Positions 8,114-15,187 of a DNA stretch of 64,000 nt are shown here, piece by piece. The number at the start of each line of letters is the position of its first letter. Position 1 is the first letter of the stretch. The notes under the pieces were generated by a model. The model did no database searches, was not told where the DNA came from, and worked only from the letters and a program-made list of their open reading frames with translations. The stretch is from Chryseobacterium sp. 52 (GTDB taxonomy: Bacteria > Bacteroidota > Bacteroidia > Flavobacteriales > Weeksellaceae): the NCBI RefSeq assembly GCF_002754245.1, contig NZ_PEEX01000001.1, positions 806,001 to 870,000 on the forward strand, in the 5' to 3' direction. The position numbers and the translations under genes are program-made.

Positions 8114-8656
8114 ATGAAATACACCTTACCCAATATTATTGAAGATTTTCAGAATAAAAAGAATCTTGAATTTTTATTCTTCTGGGGGCATACTGTAAAA
8201 GATGAGATTACTAAATCATGCTTCAGTCAATGGTTTCCCATTCAGTTTGAAGAAAACGGAACCATTTATAAAACAGCTGAACATTATATGATGGCCGGAA
8301 AAGCAAGGTTGTTTAATGATCAGGAAATCTTACAGCAAGTTTTAAAATCTGAAACGCCTAATGAAGTTAAAAGTTTGGGAAGGAAAGTGAAAAATTTTGA
8401 CCCAAAACTTTGGGACGAACATAAATATGAAATCGTAAACAGGGCCAATCTTTTGAAATTCTCACAAAATCTAAAGTTTCAGAATTTTCTGCTGTCAACG
8501 GATGATAAAATTTTAGTAGAAGCCAGTCCTTATGATAAAATCTGGGGAATCGGAATGTTGGAAACTGATTCCAGAGCTCAGAATCCACTTTTATGGGAAG
8601 GAGAAAACTTACTGGGATTTGCTTTAATGGAAGTCAGAGACGAATTAAGAAGGTAA
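8114..8656 (+). CDS. NADAR family ADP-ribosyl hydrolase-like protein
   Basis: NADAR (YbiA/DUF1768) proteins act on N-glycosidic bonds of ADP-ribosylated or related nucleotides; members have been shown to remove ADP-ribose from guanine bases. The 180-residue protein shows the family blocks FFWGH, SQWFPIQF, YKTAEHYMMAGKARLF, LVEASPYDKIWGIGM and the C-terminal NPLLWEGENLLGFALMEVRD. I start at ATG 8114, not the in-frame TTG at 8093, because that codon lies inside the -7 box. It opens the cluster downstream of the NUDIX regulator. Whether the substrate here is DNA, RNA or a free nucleotide cannot be seen. Confidence 0.92.
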   Translation: MKYTLPNIIEDFQNKKNLEFLFFWGHTVKDEITKSCFSQWFPIQFEENGTIYKTAEHYMMAGKARLFNDQEILQQVLKSETPNEVKSLGRKVKNFDPKLWDEHKYEIVNRANLLKFSQNLKFQNFLLSTDDKILVEASPYDKIWGIGMLETDSRAQNPLLWEGENLLGFALMEVRDELRR

Positions 8657-8687
8657 ACACACAATCACTAAACACACAATACTAATT

Positions 8688-9236
8688 ATGGAAAAAGTAG
8701 AACTTCACCCACAGATATTTCTCATAGAAGATTTCCTGACTTCTGCTGAATGTGATGAATATATTGCCATAGCACAGGAAAAAGTGTTTGAAGAAGCAAA
8801 AGTCAATATGCAGGGGCATCAGATGATGAGTAAAGGAATTAGAAATAATGACCGACTGATGGTTTTTGACAATAAACTGGCAGAAGACCTTTTCAGAAAA
8901 GCAGCAGAATTTCTTCCTGAGGCAGATGAAAATTATAAGCTTCAGAACTTTAATGAAATGTTCAGGGTGTATAAATATTCTCCGGGACAGCGGTTCAAAA
9001 TGCACAGAGACGGAAGCTATATCCGGAATGAGAATGAAAAAAGCTTCTATACTTTTCTGATCTATCTGAATGATGACTTTGAAGGCGGAGAAACAGAATT
9101 TGAAAACCTGTTCACAGTAGCACCGAAAAAAGGGTCTGCATTGGTTTTCTATCATCCGTTAAGACATGAAGGAAAAATCCTGATCAGCGGATTGAAATAT
9201 GTTCTGAGAACCGATGTAATGTATTCCAATAAGTAA
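8688..9236 (+). CDS. 2OG-Fe(II) oxygenase, prolyl-4-hydroxylase type
   Basis: A 182-residue iron- and 2-oxoglutarate-dependent dioxygenase. The metal triad is visible as H106-x-D108 (MHRDGS) and distal H160 (PLRHEG), with R174 (KYVLRTDVMY) as the probable 2-oxoglutarate ligand and the FEGGETEF block before it. These enzymes hydroxylate prolyl residues or other targets in the cytoplasm. The gene starts 31 bases after the NADAR gene; the gap contains AAACACACAAT twice with a 15-base period. Its part in ADP-ribose chemistry is unknown; oxidation of a modified base or side chain is one speculation. Confidence 0.88.
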   Translation: MEKVELHPQIFLIEDFLTSAECDEYIAIAQEKVFEEAKVNMQGHQMMSKGIRNNDRLMVFDNKLAEDLFRKAAEFLPEADENYKLQNFNEMFRVYKYSPGQRFKMHRDGSYIRNENEKSFYTFLIYLNDDFEGGETEFENLFTVAPKKGSALVFYHPLRHEGKILISGLKYVLRTDVMYSNK

Positions 9237-9275
9237 TAGCCCATAAAAGGAGAAGTGTTGTTATGCCTTTTTTAA

Positions 9276-9296
9276 TTAGTGTATAATTGACACAAA
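9276..9296 (+). promoter_or_regulatory. Candidate operator, copy 3
   Basis: TTAGTGT-N7-ACACAAA, with nearly perfect arms (6 of 7), repeats the layout of the 7157 and 8038 dyads. The spacer and flanks include TATAATTG, a one-mismatch -7 box, so binding would cover the promoter of the 12-gene run that starts at 9309. Confidence 0.55.
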
Positions 9297-9308
9297 TAAT
9301 AAATAAAT

Positions 9309-9644
9309 ATGGAAGATCAATTAAAACCAAGATTCATCGAGTCATTACAAAGAAATAATGACCAGATCAGAGAAGACCGCGCACGAACTATCGGAGCAGA
9401 TTCCGAGCTGATATACAGGCGCAGGGTTGAAGATATTGAACTTAAAATAAAGAGACTGGAGCGGGAGCAGGAAGGCCTTATTGATGTGAGTCCTTTAGAC
9501 CGAAACAGTTTGACATTTGCCGATTTTCAGCCGGAAACATTTGTTCAGAAAGATATAGAATTATCATTAACAATCAGAAATTTAAATATTCAGTTAGAAG
9601 TCGCTGTCAAGAGATTTGAGTATTTATTTGGTAAAACATTTTAA
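9309..9644 (+). CDS. Coiled-coil protein of the ADP-ribose cluster
   Basis: A 111-residue soluble protein of no recognised family. Residues about 15-60 are strongly charged helix with heptad-like spacing (YRRRVEDIELKIKRLEREQEG), and a second helix covers about 85-108 (LTIRNLNIQLEVAVKRFEYLF). There is no signal peptide or membrane segment. It stops two bases before the VWA gene, so translation is probably coupled and the two proteins may form a complex. It is the first gene of the long, tightly packed run ending at 17467. Confidence 0.72.
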   Translation: MEDQLKPRFIESLQRNNDQIREDRARTIGADSELIYRRRVEDIELKIKRLEREQEGLIDVSPLDRNSLTFADFQPETFVQKDIELSLTIRNLNIQLEVAVKRFEYLFGKTF

Positions 9645-9646
9645 TT

Positions 9647-10501
9647 ATGGGAAGTACAAGATACGATATGGACGCTCGTTTCGACAGAGCAAGAAAAGCA
9701 GGGTACGGATCTAAATCCGCAGGTGAAATTTTCACTCAGAATGCAAAAAGAATGGCACACGAATCAATGAATCCAAAAGGTATTTCTTTCAGAGAATCCA
9801 GAGATTCTGAAGTACACCCGAATTCTGTTCCTATTATTTTAGGATTGGATGTCACAGGCAGTATGGGACATATTCCCCATGAGTTAATTAAAGAAGGTCT
9901 TCCTAAATTAATGGGTGGAATTATTCAGGGAGGTGTTCCGGATCCTGCGCTTTTATTCTTAGGAATCGGAGATCATGAATGTGATGCTTATCCATTGCAG
10001 GTTGGGCAGTTTGAATCCGGGGATGAAGAGCTCGATATGTGGCTTACCCGAACTTATATTGAATCCGGCGGTGGCGGAAATGCAGGAGAAAGTTATCTCT
10101 TGGCGTGGTATTTTGCCGCTTTTCATACCAGAACGGATGCTTTTGAAAAGAGAAATCAAAAAGGAATTTTGTTTACAGTAGGGGATGAGCCTTGCTTAAA
10201 AACACTTCCGGCATCAGCCATCAGAGAAATAATGGGAGCGGGACAACAGACCTATACTCACTTTGATTTACTCGAAGAAGTGAGAAAGAGATATGAAGTA
10301 TATCACATCAATGTTTTGCATTCTGATCAGGCCTTAAGATCTAATAAAGGCTGGATAGAATTATTAGGGCAAAACTGCTTATCAGTAGAGGATCACAGAG
10401 AAATTCCGAATGTAATTAAAGGAGTTATCTGCAACACCTTTAAAAATAAAACCTTCGGGTCTGTAGATAAAGAAGGATTTGATCGTATTCAAATGTTTTA
10501 A
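9647..10501 (+). CDS. VWA-like protein of the ADP-ribose cluster
   Basis: The 284-residue protein resembles a von Willebrand factor A domain. After a basic N-terminus, IILGLDVTGSMG (about residues 63-74) is the MIDAS metal-binding turn with Thr replacing the first Ser of DxSxS. A second acidic motif, GIGDHECDAYPLQ, and a Gly-rich loop, ESGGGGNAGES, follow. VWA proteins usually form metal-dependent protein contacts, often with AAA+ or other partners. No AAA+ gene lies in the cluster, so the partner may be the coiled-coil protein or the PurA-like protein. Specific function unknown. Confidence 0.78.
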   Translation: MGSTRYDMDARFDRARKAGYGSKSAGEIFTQNAKRMAHESMNPKGISFRESRDSEVHPNSVPIILGLDVTGSMGHIPHELIKEGLPKLMGGIIQGGVPDPALLFLGIGDHECDAYPLQVGQFESGDEELDMWLTRTYIESGGGGNAGESYLLAWYFAAFHTRTDAFEKRNQKGILFTVGDEPCLKTLPASAIREIMGAGQQTYTHFDLLEEVRKRYEVYHINVLHSDQALRSNKGWIELLGQNCLSVEDHREIPNVIKGVICNTFKNKTFGSVDKEGFDRIQMF

Positions 10502-10504
10502 ATC

Positions 10505-11575
10505 ATGAAAAAAGTACAAATAGTAATAGGACTGGGTTTTGGTGATGAAGGAAAAGGAATCACTACAGATTTCTTGGCACAGCAAAACCCGGAATCTATT
10601 GTCATCAGATTTTCCGGAGGGCAGCAGGCGGCGCATACGGTAATGATTGAGGATAAAAAACATATTCATTCCAGCTTTGCGAGCGGGGCACTTCGTGGAT
10701 TGCCATCTTATTTTACAGAACACTGCACCATTTATCCTGTCTTTTTATTAAATGAAAGAAAAGAACTGCAGGAAAAGAACGGAAATGTAGAGCTGCATAT
10801 TCATCCGCTGGCCAAAGTGACTACACCATTTGATGTCTGGCAGAACAGAACCAATACCAAAAATCTGGAACACGGAACCTGCGGCAAAGGAATCGGATCA
10901 ACAATGAAAAGACACGAAAGTCCTTATAAACTATTTGCTGCCGATTTAATAGCCCCAAAAGCAATGCTGATTGAGAAATTAAAAGGAATTGCATATTACT
11001 ATGGGTTTATGGATGAGAACCAGTTAGAAGAAATGATGCATGATTTTTTAGATGCAGTAGATCAGATAGACTGGAAAATAGAAGATTATCATTATCTCAA
11101 TTCATTTGAAAACCTCATTTTTGAAGGCAGTCAAGGGATTTTATTAGATATGGATCATGGGGTATTTCCGAATGTAACGTATGCCAACACCACTTCAAAA
11201 AATGCTTGCGAAATCTGCAAATTTTTGAAAATAGAGGATATTGAAATGTATTATGTGACCCGGAATTATTCCACCCGTCACGGAAGCGGATGGATGAGTA
11301 ATGAAAAAGAAATCATCCTGAAAAATAATGAAGAGGAAACCTGTATTTTTAATGATTATCAGAAAGAACTTCGATTTGGAGAACTGGATTATGAATTGTT
11401 GAATTATGCGCTTCTTTTAGACGGAGCTTATGTTGAAGCAGCCAAAAAGAACCTTGTGATTACATGTCTCGATCAGACTGAGGAGAAATTTAAAATAGAA
11501 AAATTAAAAACAAAATTTGATGCAGTCTACGGATCCTATTCTCCGTTTTCAAAAGACTTTAAACCAATTTTTTAA
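10505..11575 (+). CDS. Divergent adenylosuccinate synthetase-like protein
   Basis: PurA joins IMP and aspartate using GTP. This 356-residue homologue is about 70 residues shorter than housekeeping PurA. The P-loop GFGDEGKG with the catalytic Asp (D14) and the active-site His (H44) remain, as does EGSQGILLDMDHGVFPNVTYANTT. The IMP-binding block GGNNAGHT has become GGQQAAHT, and the GTP/Asp-binding end is shortened and altered (YVTRNYSTRHGSGW in place of the usual TGRxRR-GW). It probably ligates an amino acid to a different purine nucleotide, perhaps an ADP-ribose-derived or modified one. It starts three bases after the VWA gene. Not a replacement for PurA on present evidence. Confidence 0.85.
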   Translation: MKKVQIVIGLGFGDEGKGITTDFLAQQNPESIVIRFSGGQQAAHTVMIEDKKHIHSSFASGALRGLPSYFTEHCTIYPVFLLNERKELQEKNGNVELHIHPLAKVTTPFDVWQNRTNTKNLEHGTCGKGIGSTMKRHESPYKLFAADLIAPKAMLIEKLKGIAYYYGFMDENQLEEMMHDFLDAVDQIDWKIEDYHYLNSFENLIFEGSQGILLDMDHGVFPNVTYANTTSKNACEICKFLKIEDIEMYYVTRNYSTRHGSGWMSNEKEIILKNNEEETCIFNDYQKELRFGELDYELLNYALLLDGAYVEAAKKNLVITCLDQTEEKFKIEKLKTKFDAVYGSYSPFSKDFKPIF

Positions 11576-11626
11576 ACCCAAATAATGGTTTTATATTAGT
11601 GACAGAACTGAGCCGAATATATTAAA

Positions 11627-12043
11627 ATGATGAACACAACAACTTTATACAGACCAGTAGGAGAAAAAGAAATGATCCTGATCTTAGAGAGCGGATGTAA
11701 AAAATTTCCACCAAGACTGGATTGGCAGCCTATTTTTTATACGGTATTAGATGAAAGCTATGCTTCAGAAATTGCTGAAAAGTGGAATACGAGAGACGAA
11801 GCAGGAAACTATCTTGGTTTTGTCACACGGTTTGAAGTAAAGCAAGAAGTGGTTGATCAATACCCGGCACAGAATGTAGGAGCAAGAAATCATAATGAAT
11901 TGTGGGTGCCATCAGAAGAACTTGAAGTTTTCAATAAAGCGATTGCAGGGACCATTGAAGTGATCAAGGTTTTTATAGGAGACAATTTTAAAGAAACTGG
12001 AAATTCTGAAATTAAAAATTTTATAAAGTCCCTGAAGAGATGA
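11627..12043 (+). CDS. ADP-ribosylation/crystallin J1-like protein
   Basis: A 138-residue cytoplasmic protein. The opening TTLYRPVGEKEMILI, the block KFPPRLDWQPIFYTVLDESYASEIA, YLGFVTRFEV and HNELWVPSEELEVFNKAIAGTIEV match a small family often labelled ADP-ribosylation/crystallin J1 in databases. The RxVG...FPPR...F pattern is compatible with a compact ART-like fold, but no biochemical activity is known to me. A second ATG follows the first and could also initiate. Its last four bases overlap the next macrodomain gene (ATGA), so the two are translationally coupled. Confidence 0.72.
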   Translation: MMNTTTLYRPVGEKEMILILESGCKKFPPRLDWQPIFYTVLDESYASEIAEKWNTRDEAGNYLGFVTRFEVKQEVVDQYPAQNVGARNHNELWVPSEELEVFNKAIAGTIEVIKVFIGDNFKETGNSEIKNFIKSLKR

Positions 12044-12513
12044 AAAAGATCCAATATTTAAAAGGAGATGCTACAAATCCTAAAGCAGAAGGAAATAAGA
12101 TCATAGCTCATATTTGCAATGATATCGGAGGTTGGGGAAAAGGTTTTGTCGTTGCTGTTTCAAAAAGATGGAAGCAACCTGAAAAAGAATACCGTGAGTG
12201 GTTTAAAAATGGGGGGAATTTTAATCTTGGAGAAATTCAGATGGTTCAGACAGAAAAAGATATTTGGGTTTGCAATATGATTGGCCAGCATAAAATTATG
12301 ACTAACTCAAACGGAGTTCAGCCAATCAGATATGAAGCGGTAGAAGAATGCTTGGAAAAATTGGCTAATGAAGCCTTAAAATTCAATGCAGAAGTGCATA
12401 TGCCAAGAATCGGATGTGGCCTGGCAGGAGGAAAATGGGAAGAGATTGAACCCATTATTGAAAGAACATTACTCAGAAATGATATTTCGGTATATGTTTA
12501 TGATTTTGAATAA
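12040..12513 (+). CDS. Macrodomain protein, ALC1/TARG1-like class
   Basis: Macrodomains bind ADP-ribose; this class includes Poa1p (ADP-ribose-1''-phosphate phosphatase) and TARG1 (removes ADP-ribose from glutamate and from some DNA adducts). The 157-residue protein has GDATNPKAEGNKIIAHICND at the N-terminus, the loop GGWGKGFVVAVSKRW, and the C-terminal ligand loop RIGCGLAGGKWEEIEPII. The G-x-G-x-A-G-G pattern and GKGF loop place it outside the MacroD class at 13987, so the cluster has two macrodomain types. It overlaps the preceding gene by four bases. With KptA nearby, Appr-1''-p dephosphorylation is an attractive guess. Confidence 0.9.
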   Translation: MKKIQYLKGDATNPKAEGNKIIAHICNDIGGWGKGFVVAVSKRWKQPEKEYREWFKNGGNFNLGEIQMVQTEKDIWVCNMIGQHKIMTNSNGVQPIRYEAVEECLEKLANEALKFNAEVHMPRIGCGLAGGKWEEIEPIIERTLLRNDISVYVYDFE

Positions 12514-12526
12514 TAAAACACGAACA

Positions 12527-13339
12527 ATGACAAATAAAGGAATGGCAAAAGATACATTAGATATCCTAGCCAAAACATATTATATAAACAGAGAAAACCA
12601 AAAAATAACGATAGAAAAAGAACTGGAGACCTGTAAAAAAGGAATTGTTCTGTTTTCATCCGGTGAGCTTGCTGAAATAGCAAAAGGTGAACTTCCGGAA
12701 GCTGATTTTGAAACAGAATTTCAAACATGGAGCTGCAGCTCCTTAAAAGCAATTTTAAAGCTGGCAGAAGAAGAAAATCAGGAGAAAATAATGTGTCTGA
12801 ATTTTGCATCAGCCAAAAATCCGGGAGGAGGATTTATCAACGGTGCAGAAGCGCAGGAAGAAAGCCTGGCAAGAACTTCAGCTTTATATGAAACTCAGCT
12901 TCAGGCGGAGGATTATTATAAAATTCATAGAGCTATGAAGTCCTGTTTTTATACAGATACGATGATTTACAGCCCTAAAGTTCCTGTTTTCAGAAAAGAT
13001 AAAGGAGAACTGTTACCGAAACCCGTTTTATGTAATTTCATTACTTCTCCCGCTGTAAATGCCGGAGTTGTGAAACGACAGGAGCCGGAAAGGGTAGGTG
13101 AAATATATGATGCCATGGACACTAGAATGGAAAAAATGTTTGCTTTAGCCCTGAACCAAGGAAATGAAACCTTAATTTTAGGAGCATGGGGATGTGGCGT
13201 TTTTAGAAATGATCCTAAAGAACTGGTTGAGCTTTTCAAAAAGCATCTACACGGAAAATATAAAAATAAATTCAAAAGAGTGGTTTTTGCAATTTTGACT
13301 AAGAAAAAAGAATTGCTGGAATTATTTGAGGAAATATAA
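12527..13339 (+). CDS. TIGR02452 PARG-like protein
   Basis: The 270-residue protein carries the poly(ADP-ribose) glycohydrolase signature NPGGGFINGAEAQEES: a GGG loop followed by the catalytic QEE. ITSPAVNAG and LGAWGCGVFRNDP form the rest of the ADP-ribose pocket. Bacterial TIGR02452 members hydrolyse or bind ADP-ribose chains or mono-ADP-ribose. The reading frame is open back to 12386, but that part overlaps the preceding macrodomain gene. The ATG at 12527, 13 bases after its stop, is the sensible start, and the ATG at 12542 is an alternative. Its TAA overlaps the ATG of the DUF4291 gene by one base. Confidence 0.9.
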   Translation: MTNKGMAKDTLDILAKTYYINRENQKITIEKELETCKKGIVLFSSGELAEIAKGELPEADFETEFQTWSCSSLKAILKLAEEENQEKIMCLNFASAKNPGGGFINGAEAQEESLARTSALYETQLQAEDYYKIHRAMKSCFYTDTMIYSPKVPVFRKDKGELLPKPVLCNFITSPAVNAGVVKRQEPERVGEIYDAMDTRMEKMFALALNQGNETLILGAWGCGVFRNDPKELVELFKKHLHGKYKNKFKRVVFAILTKKKELLELFEEI

Positions 13340-13980
13340 TGGAACTTAAACTTAAAAAATATAACGAACAACTACAGGGTTGGCCTGAAAAAGGACATCA
13401 TATCATGGCTCAATACAATGATGATAAAATTGTTGTATATCAGTCTTATCGAAAGGAAATTGGAGAATTTGCCCTTAAAAATCAGTATTTTGGAGGCGAA
13501 TTCAGTTTGGACAGAATGACGTGGATAAAGCCCAACTTTCTTTGGATGATGTATCGAAACGGCTGGGGAAGAAAAGAAGGACAGGAATATGTGTTGGCAA
13601 TTCATTTAAAAATGTCCGCATTCAAAAGATATTTGGAAAATGCAGTCTACTCTTCTTATAATGATAAATTGGGCGTTTCCCGTGAAGAATGGCAGAATCA
13701 GGTGAAAGAATCTTCAGTAAGATTACAATGGGATCCGGATCATGATCCTTTTGGAAATAAATTGGAAAGAAGAGCCGTACAAATTGGTTTGAAGAAAGAA
13801 TTTACCCATTCTTTTGCTCATGAAGATATTCTTTTAATTGAAAATATTTCAGATTTTGTAAAAGAACAGTATCAGTTTGTTTTAAATGATGATTTGGGTA
13901 ATTTGATGATTCCCGAAGAAAAACCATTGCTATTCAATGATGAAAACTTAAATAAAACATTAAGATTAGATAAGAACTAA
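13339..13980 (+). CDS. DUF4291 family protein
   Basis: A 213-residue protein with the DUF4291 signature: HHIMAQYNDDKIVVYQSYRKEIGEFA, FGGEFSLDRMTWIKPNFLWMMYRNGWG, then VRLQWDPDHDPFG with conserved acidic and aromatic residues (each block quoted only in part here: VVYQSYR about residues 31-37, WIKPNFLWMMYR about 61-72, QWDPDHDPFG about 136-145). The conserved Tyr, Arg and Trp residues would suit an NAD- or ADP-ribose-binding pocket. I believe the family is linked to ADP-ribosyl proteins, but its activity is unknown to me. Translation is coupled to the upstream PARG-like gene through TAATG. Confidence 0.85.
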   Translation: MELKLKKYNEQLQGWPEKGHHIMAQYNDDKIVVYQSYRKEIGEFALKNQYFGGEFSLDRMTWIKPNFLWMMYRNGWGRKEGQEYVLAIHLKMSAFKRYLENAVYSSYNDKLGVSREEWQNQVKESSVRLQWDPDHDPFGNKLERRAVQIGLKKEFTHSFAHEDILLIENISDFVKEQYQFVLNDDLGNLMIPEEKPLLFNDENLNKTLRLDKN

Positions 13981-13986
13981 GTTACC

Positions 13987-14493
13987 ATGAACATTGAACT
14001 GATAAAAGCAGACATCACAAAAATCCAGGCAGACGCTATCGTCAACGCAGCCAATTCATCTTTGCTTGGCGGAGGTGGAGTAGATGGTGCAATTCACCGT
14101 GCAGGAGGAAAACAGATTCTGGAGGAATGCATGATGATCAGGAATCGGCAGGGGAAATGCAATACAGGAGAAGCGGTGATGACTTCCGCGGGGAATCTGC
14201 CGGCAAAGTATGTCATTCACACTGTAGGTCCGGTTTGTAACCATGATGAAGAAAAAGGATCTGCATTATTAACGAATTGCTATATCAACTCTTTGAAATT
14301 AGCAGAAAGTCTTGGAGTGAAAACAATTGCCTTTCCAAATATCAGCACGGGAATTTATAAGTTTCCAAAAGAATTGGCTGGAAAGATTGCGGTAGAAACA
14401 GTAAAGAATTTTCAGTCAGAAACCATTGAGAAAGTTATTTTTGTCTGCTTTGATGATGAAAATGAAGCGATTTACAAAAAATTATTAGATTAA
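13987..14493 (+). CDS. MacroD-type ADP-ribose hydrolase
   Basis: MacroD/YmdB enzymes remove mono-ADP-ribose from acidic side chains and nucleic-acid phosphates and split O-acetyl-ADP-ribose, the by-product of sirtuins. The 168-residue protein has all hallmarks: [19 protein letters not shown] (catalytic loop), [25 protein letters not shown], and [10 protein letters not shown] (diphosphate loop). It starts six bases after the DUF4291 gene and eight bases before the sirtuin gene. This order suggests that O-acetyl-ADP-ribose made by the sirtuin is handled here. Confidence 0.95.
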   Translation: MNIELIKADITKIQADAIVNAANSSLLGGGGVDGAIHRAGGKQILEECMMIRNRQGKCNTGEAVMTSAGNLPAKYVIHTVGPVCNHDEEKGSALLTNCYINSLKLAESLGVKTIAFPNISTGIYKFPKELAGKIAVETVKNFQSETIEKVIFVCFDDENEAIYKKLLD

Positions 14494-14500
14494 AAAACAA

Positions 14501-15187
14501 ATGAAAAAACTAACCATATTAAGCGGTGCAGGAATCAGCGCCGAAAGTGGAATAAAAACTTTCAGAGATGGAGACGGGCTCTGGGAAAACCATAATGTAA
14601 CAGATGTTGCAAGTCCGGAAGGATGGAGAAAAGACAGAGAACTGGTGTTGGAATTTTACAACCAGAGAAGACGTCAGCTTCATGAAGTTGACCCTAATGA
14701 AGCCCATCAATTAGTCGCAGAACTCGAGAAATACTTCGAAGTTCAAATTATTACCCAAAATATAGATGACCTGCATGAAAGAGCCGGGTCTACACATATT
14801 CTTCATATTCACGGAGAATTGTTCAAGTCTTGCTCATGCAACAATAAAAACCTGACATACGAGCAAAAAGGCGATATCAATATTGGAGATAAAGCAGAAG
14901 ATGGTGCTCAGTTAAGGCCTGATATCGTTTGGTTTGGAGAAGACGTTCCATTGTATCAGACGGCGAGAGAAAAGGTAAAAGAGGCAGACATCTTGGTGGT
15001 AATCGGAACCTCTTTGCAGGTATATCCCGCAGCTGGATTAATTCATGAGATCAAAGATGACTGTCTGCTGGTAGTCATCAACCCCAACGAAACAGGATTC
15101 GGATACGGAAAAAGAGCAGTAGTCATGAAAGAATCTGCAACAAGAGGAATGAAGCTGCTTTTTGATAAACTTGTTAACCTTGCCTAA
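14501..15187 (+). CDS. Sirtuin, NAD-dependent protein deacylase
   Basis: The 228-residue Sir2 protein removes acyl groups from lysine with NAD, giving nicotinamide and O-acyl-ADP-ribose. The NAD loop GAGISAESGIKTFRD is at residues 9-23, TQNIDDLHERAG at 85-96, catalytic His104 in HIHGEL, and VIGTSLQVYPAAGL near 167. Y53 and R56 form the YxxR pair that in SIRT5/CobB-type class III sirtuins favours acidic acyl groups such as succinyl. Only one cysteine pair (C111, C113) remains of the usual four zinc ligands. Its TAA overlaps the ATG of the next gene. Confidence 0.95.
   Translation: MKKLTILSGAGISAESGIKTFRDGDGLWENHNVTDVASPEGWRKDRELVLEFYNQRRRQLHEVDPNEAHQLVAELEKYFEVQIITQNIDDLHERAGSTHILHIHGELFKSCSCNNKNLTYEQKGDINIGDKAEDGAQLRPDIVWFGEDVPLYQTAREKVKEADILVVIGTSLQVYPAAGLIHEIKDDCLLVVINPNETGFGYGKRAVVMKESATRGMKLLFDKLVNLA

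Noticed and set aside
8682-9155. 157-residue antisense frame across the P4H-like gene
   Set aside because: The plus-strand frame has all oxygenase motifs; the antisense product has no recognisable domain.
10505-11575. Phage-type PurZ (2-aminoadenine pathway)
   Set aside because: The catalytic Asp of the P-loop is retained, unlike PurZ, and no PurZ partner genes are present; a retargeted paralogue is still possible.
12386-12526. Upstream extension of the TIGR02452 gene
   Set aside because: It lies within the preceding macrodomain gene and lacks family similarity; ATG 12527 is the better start.
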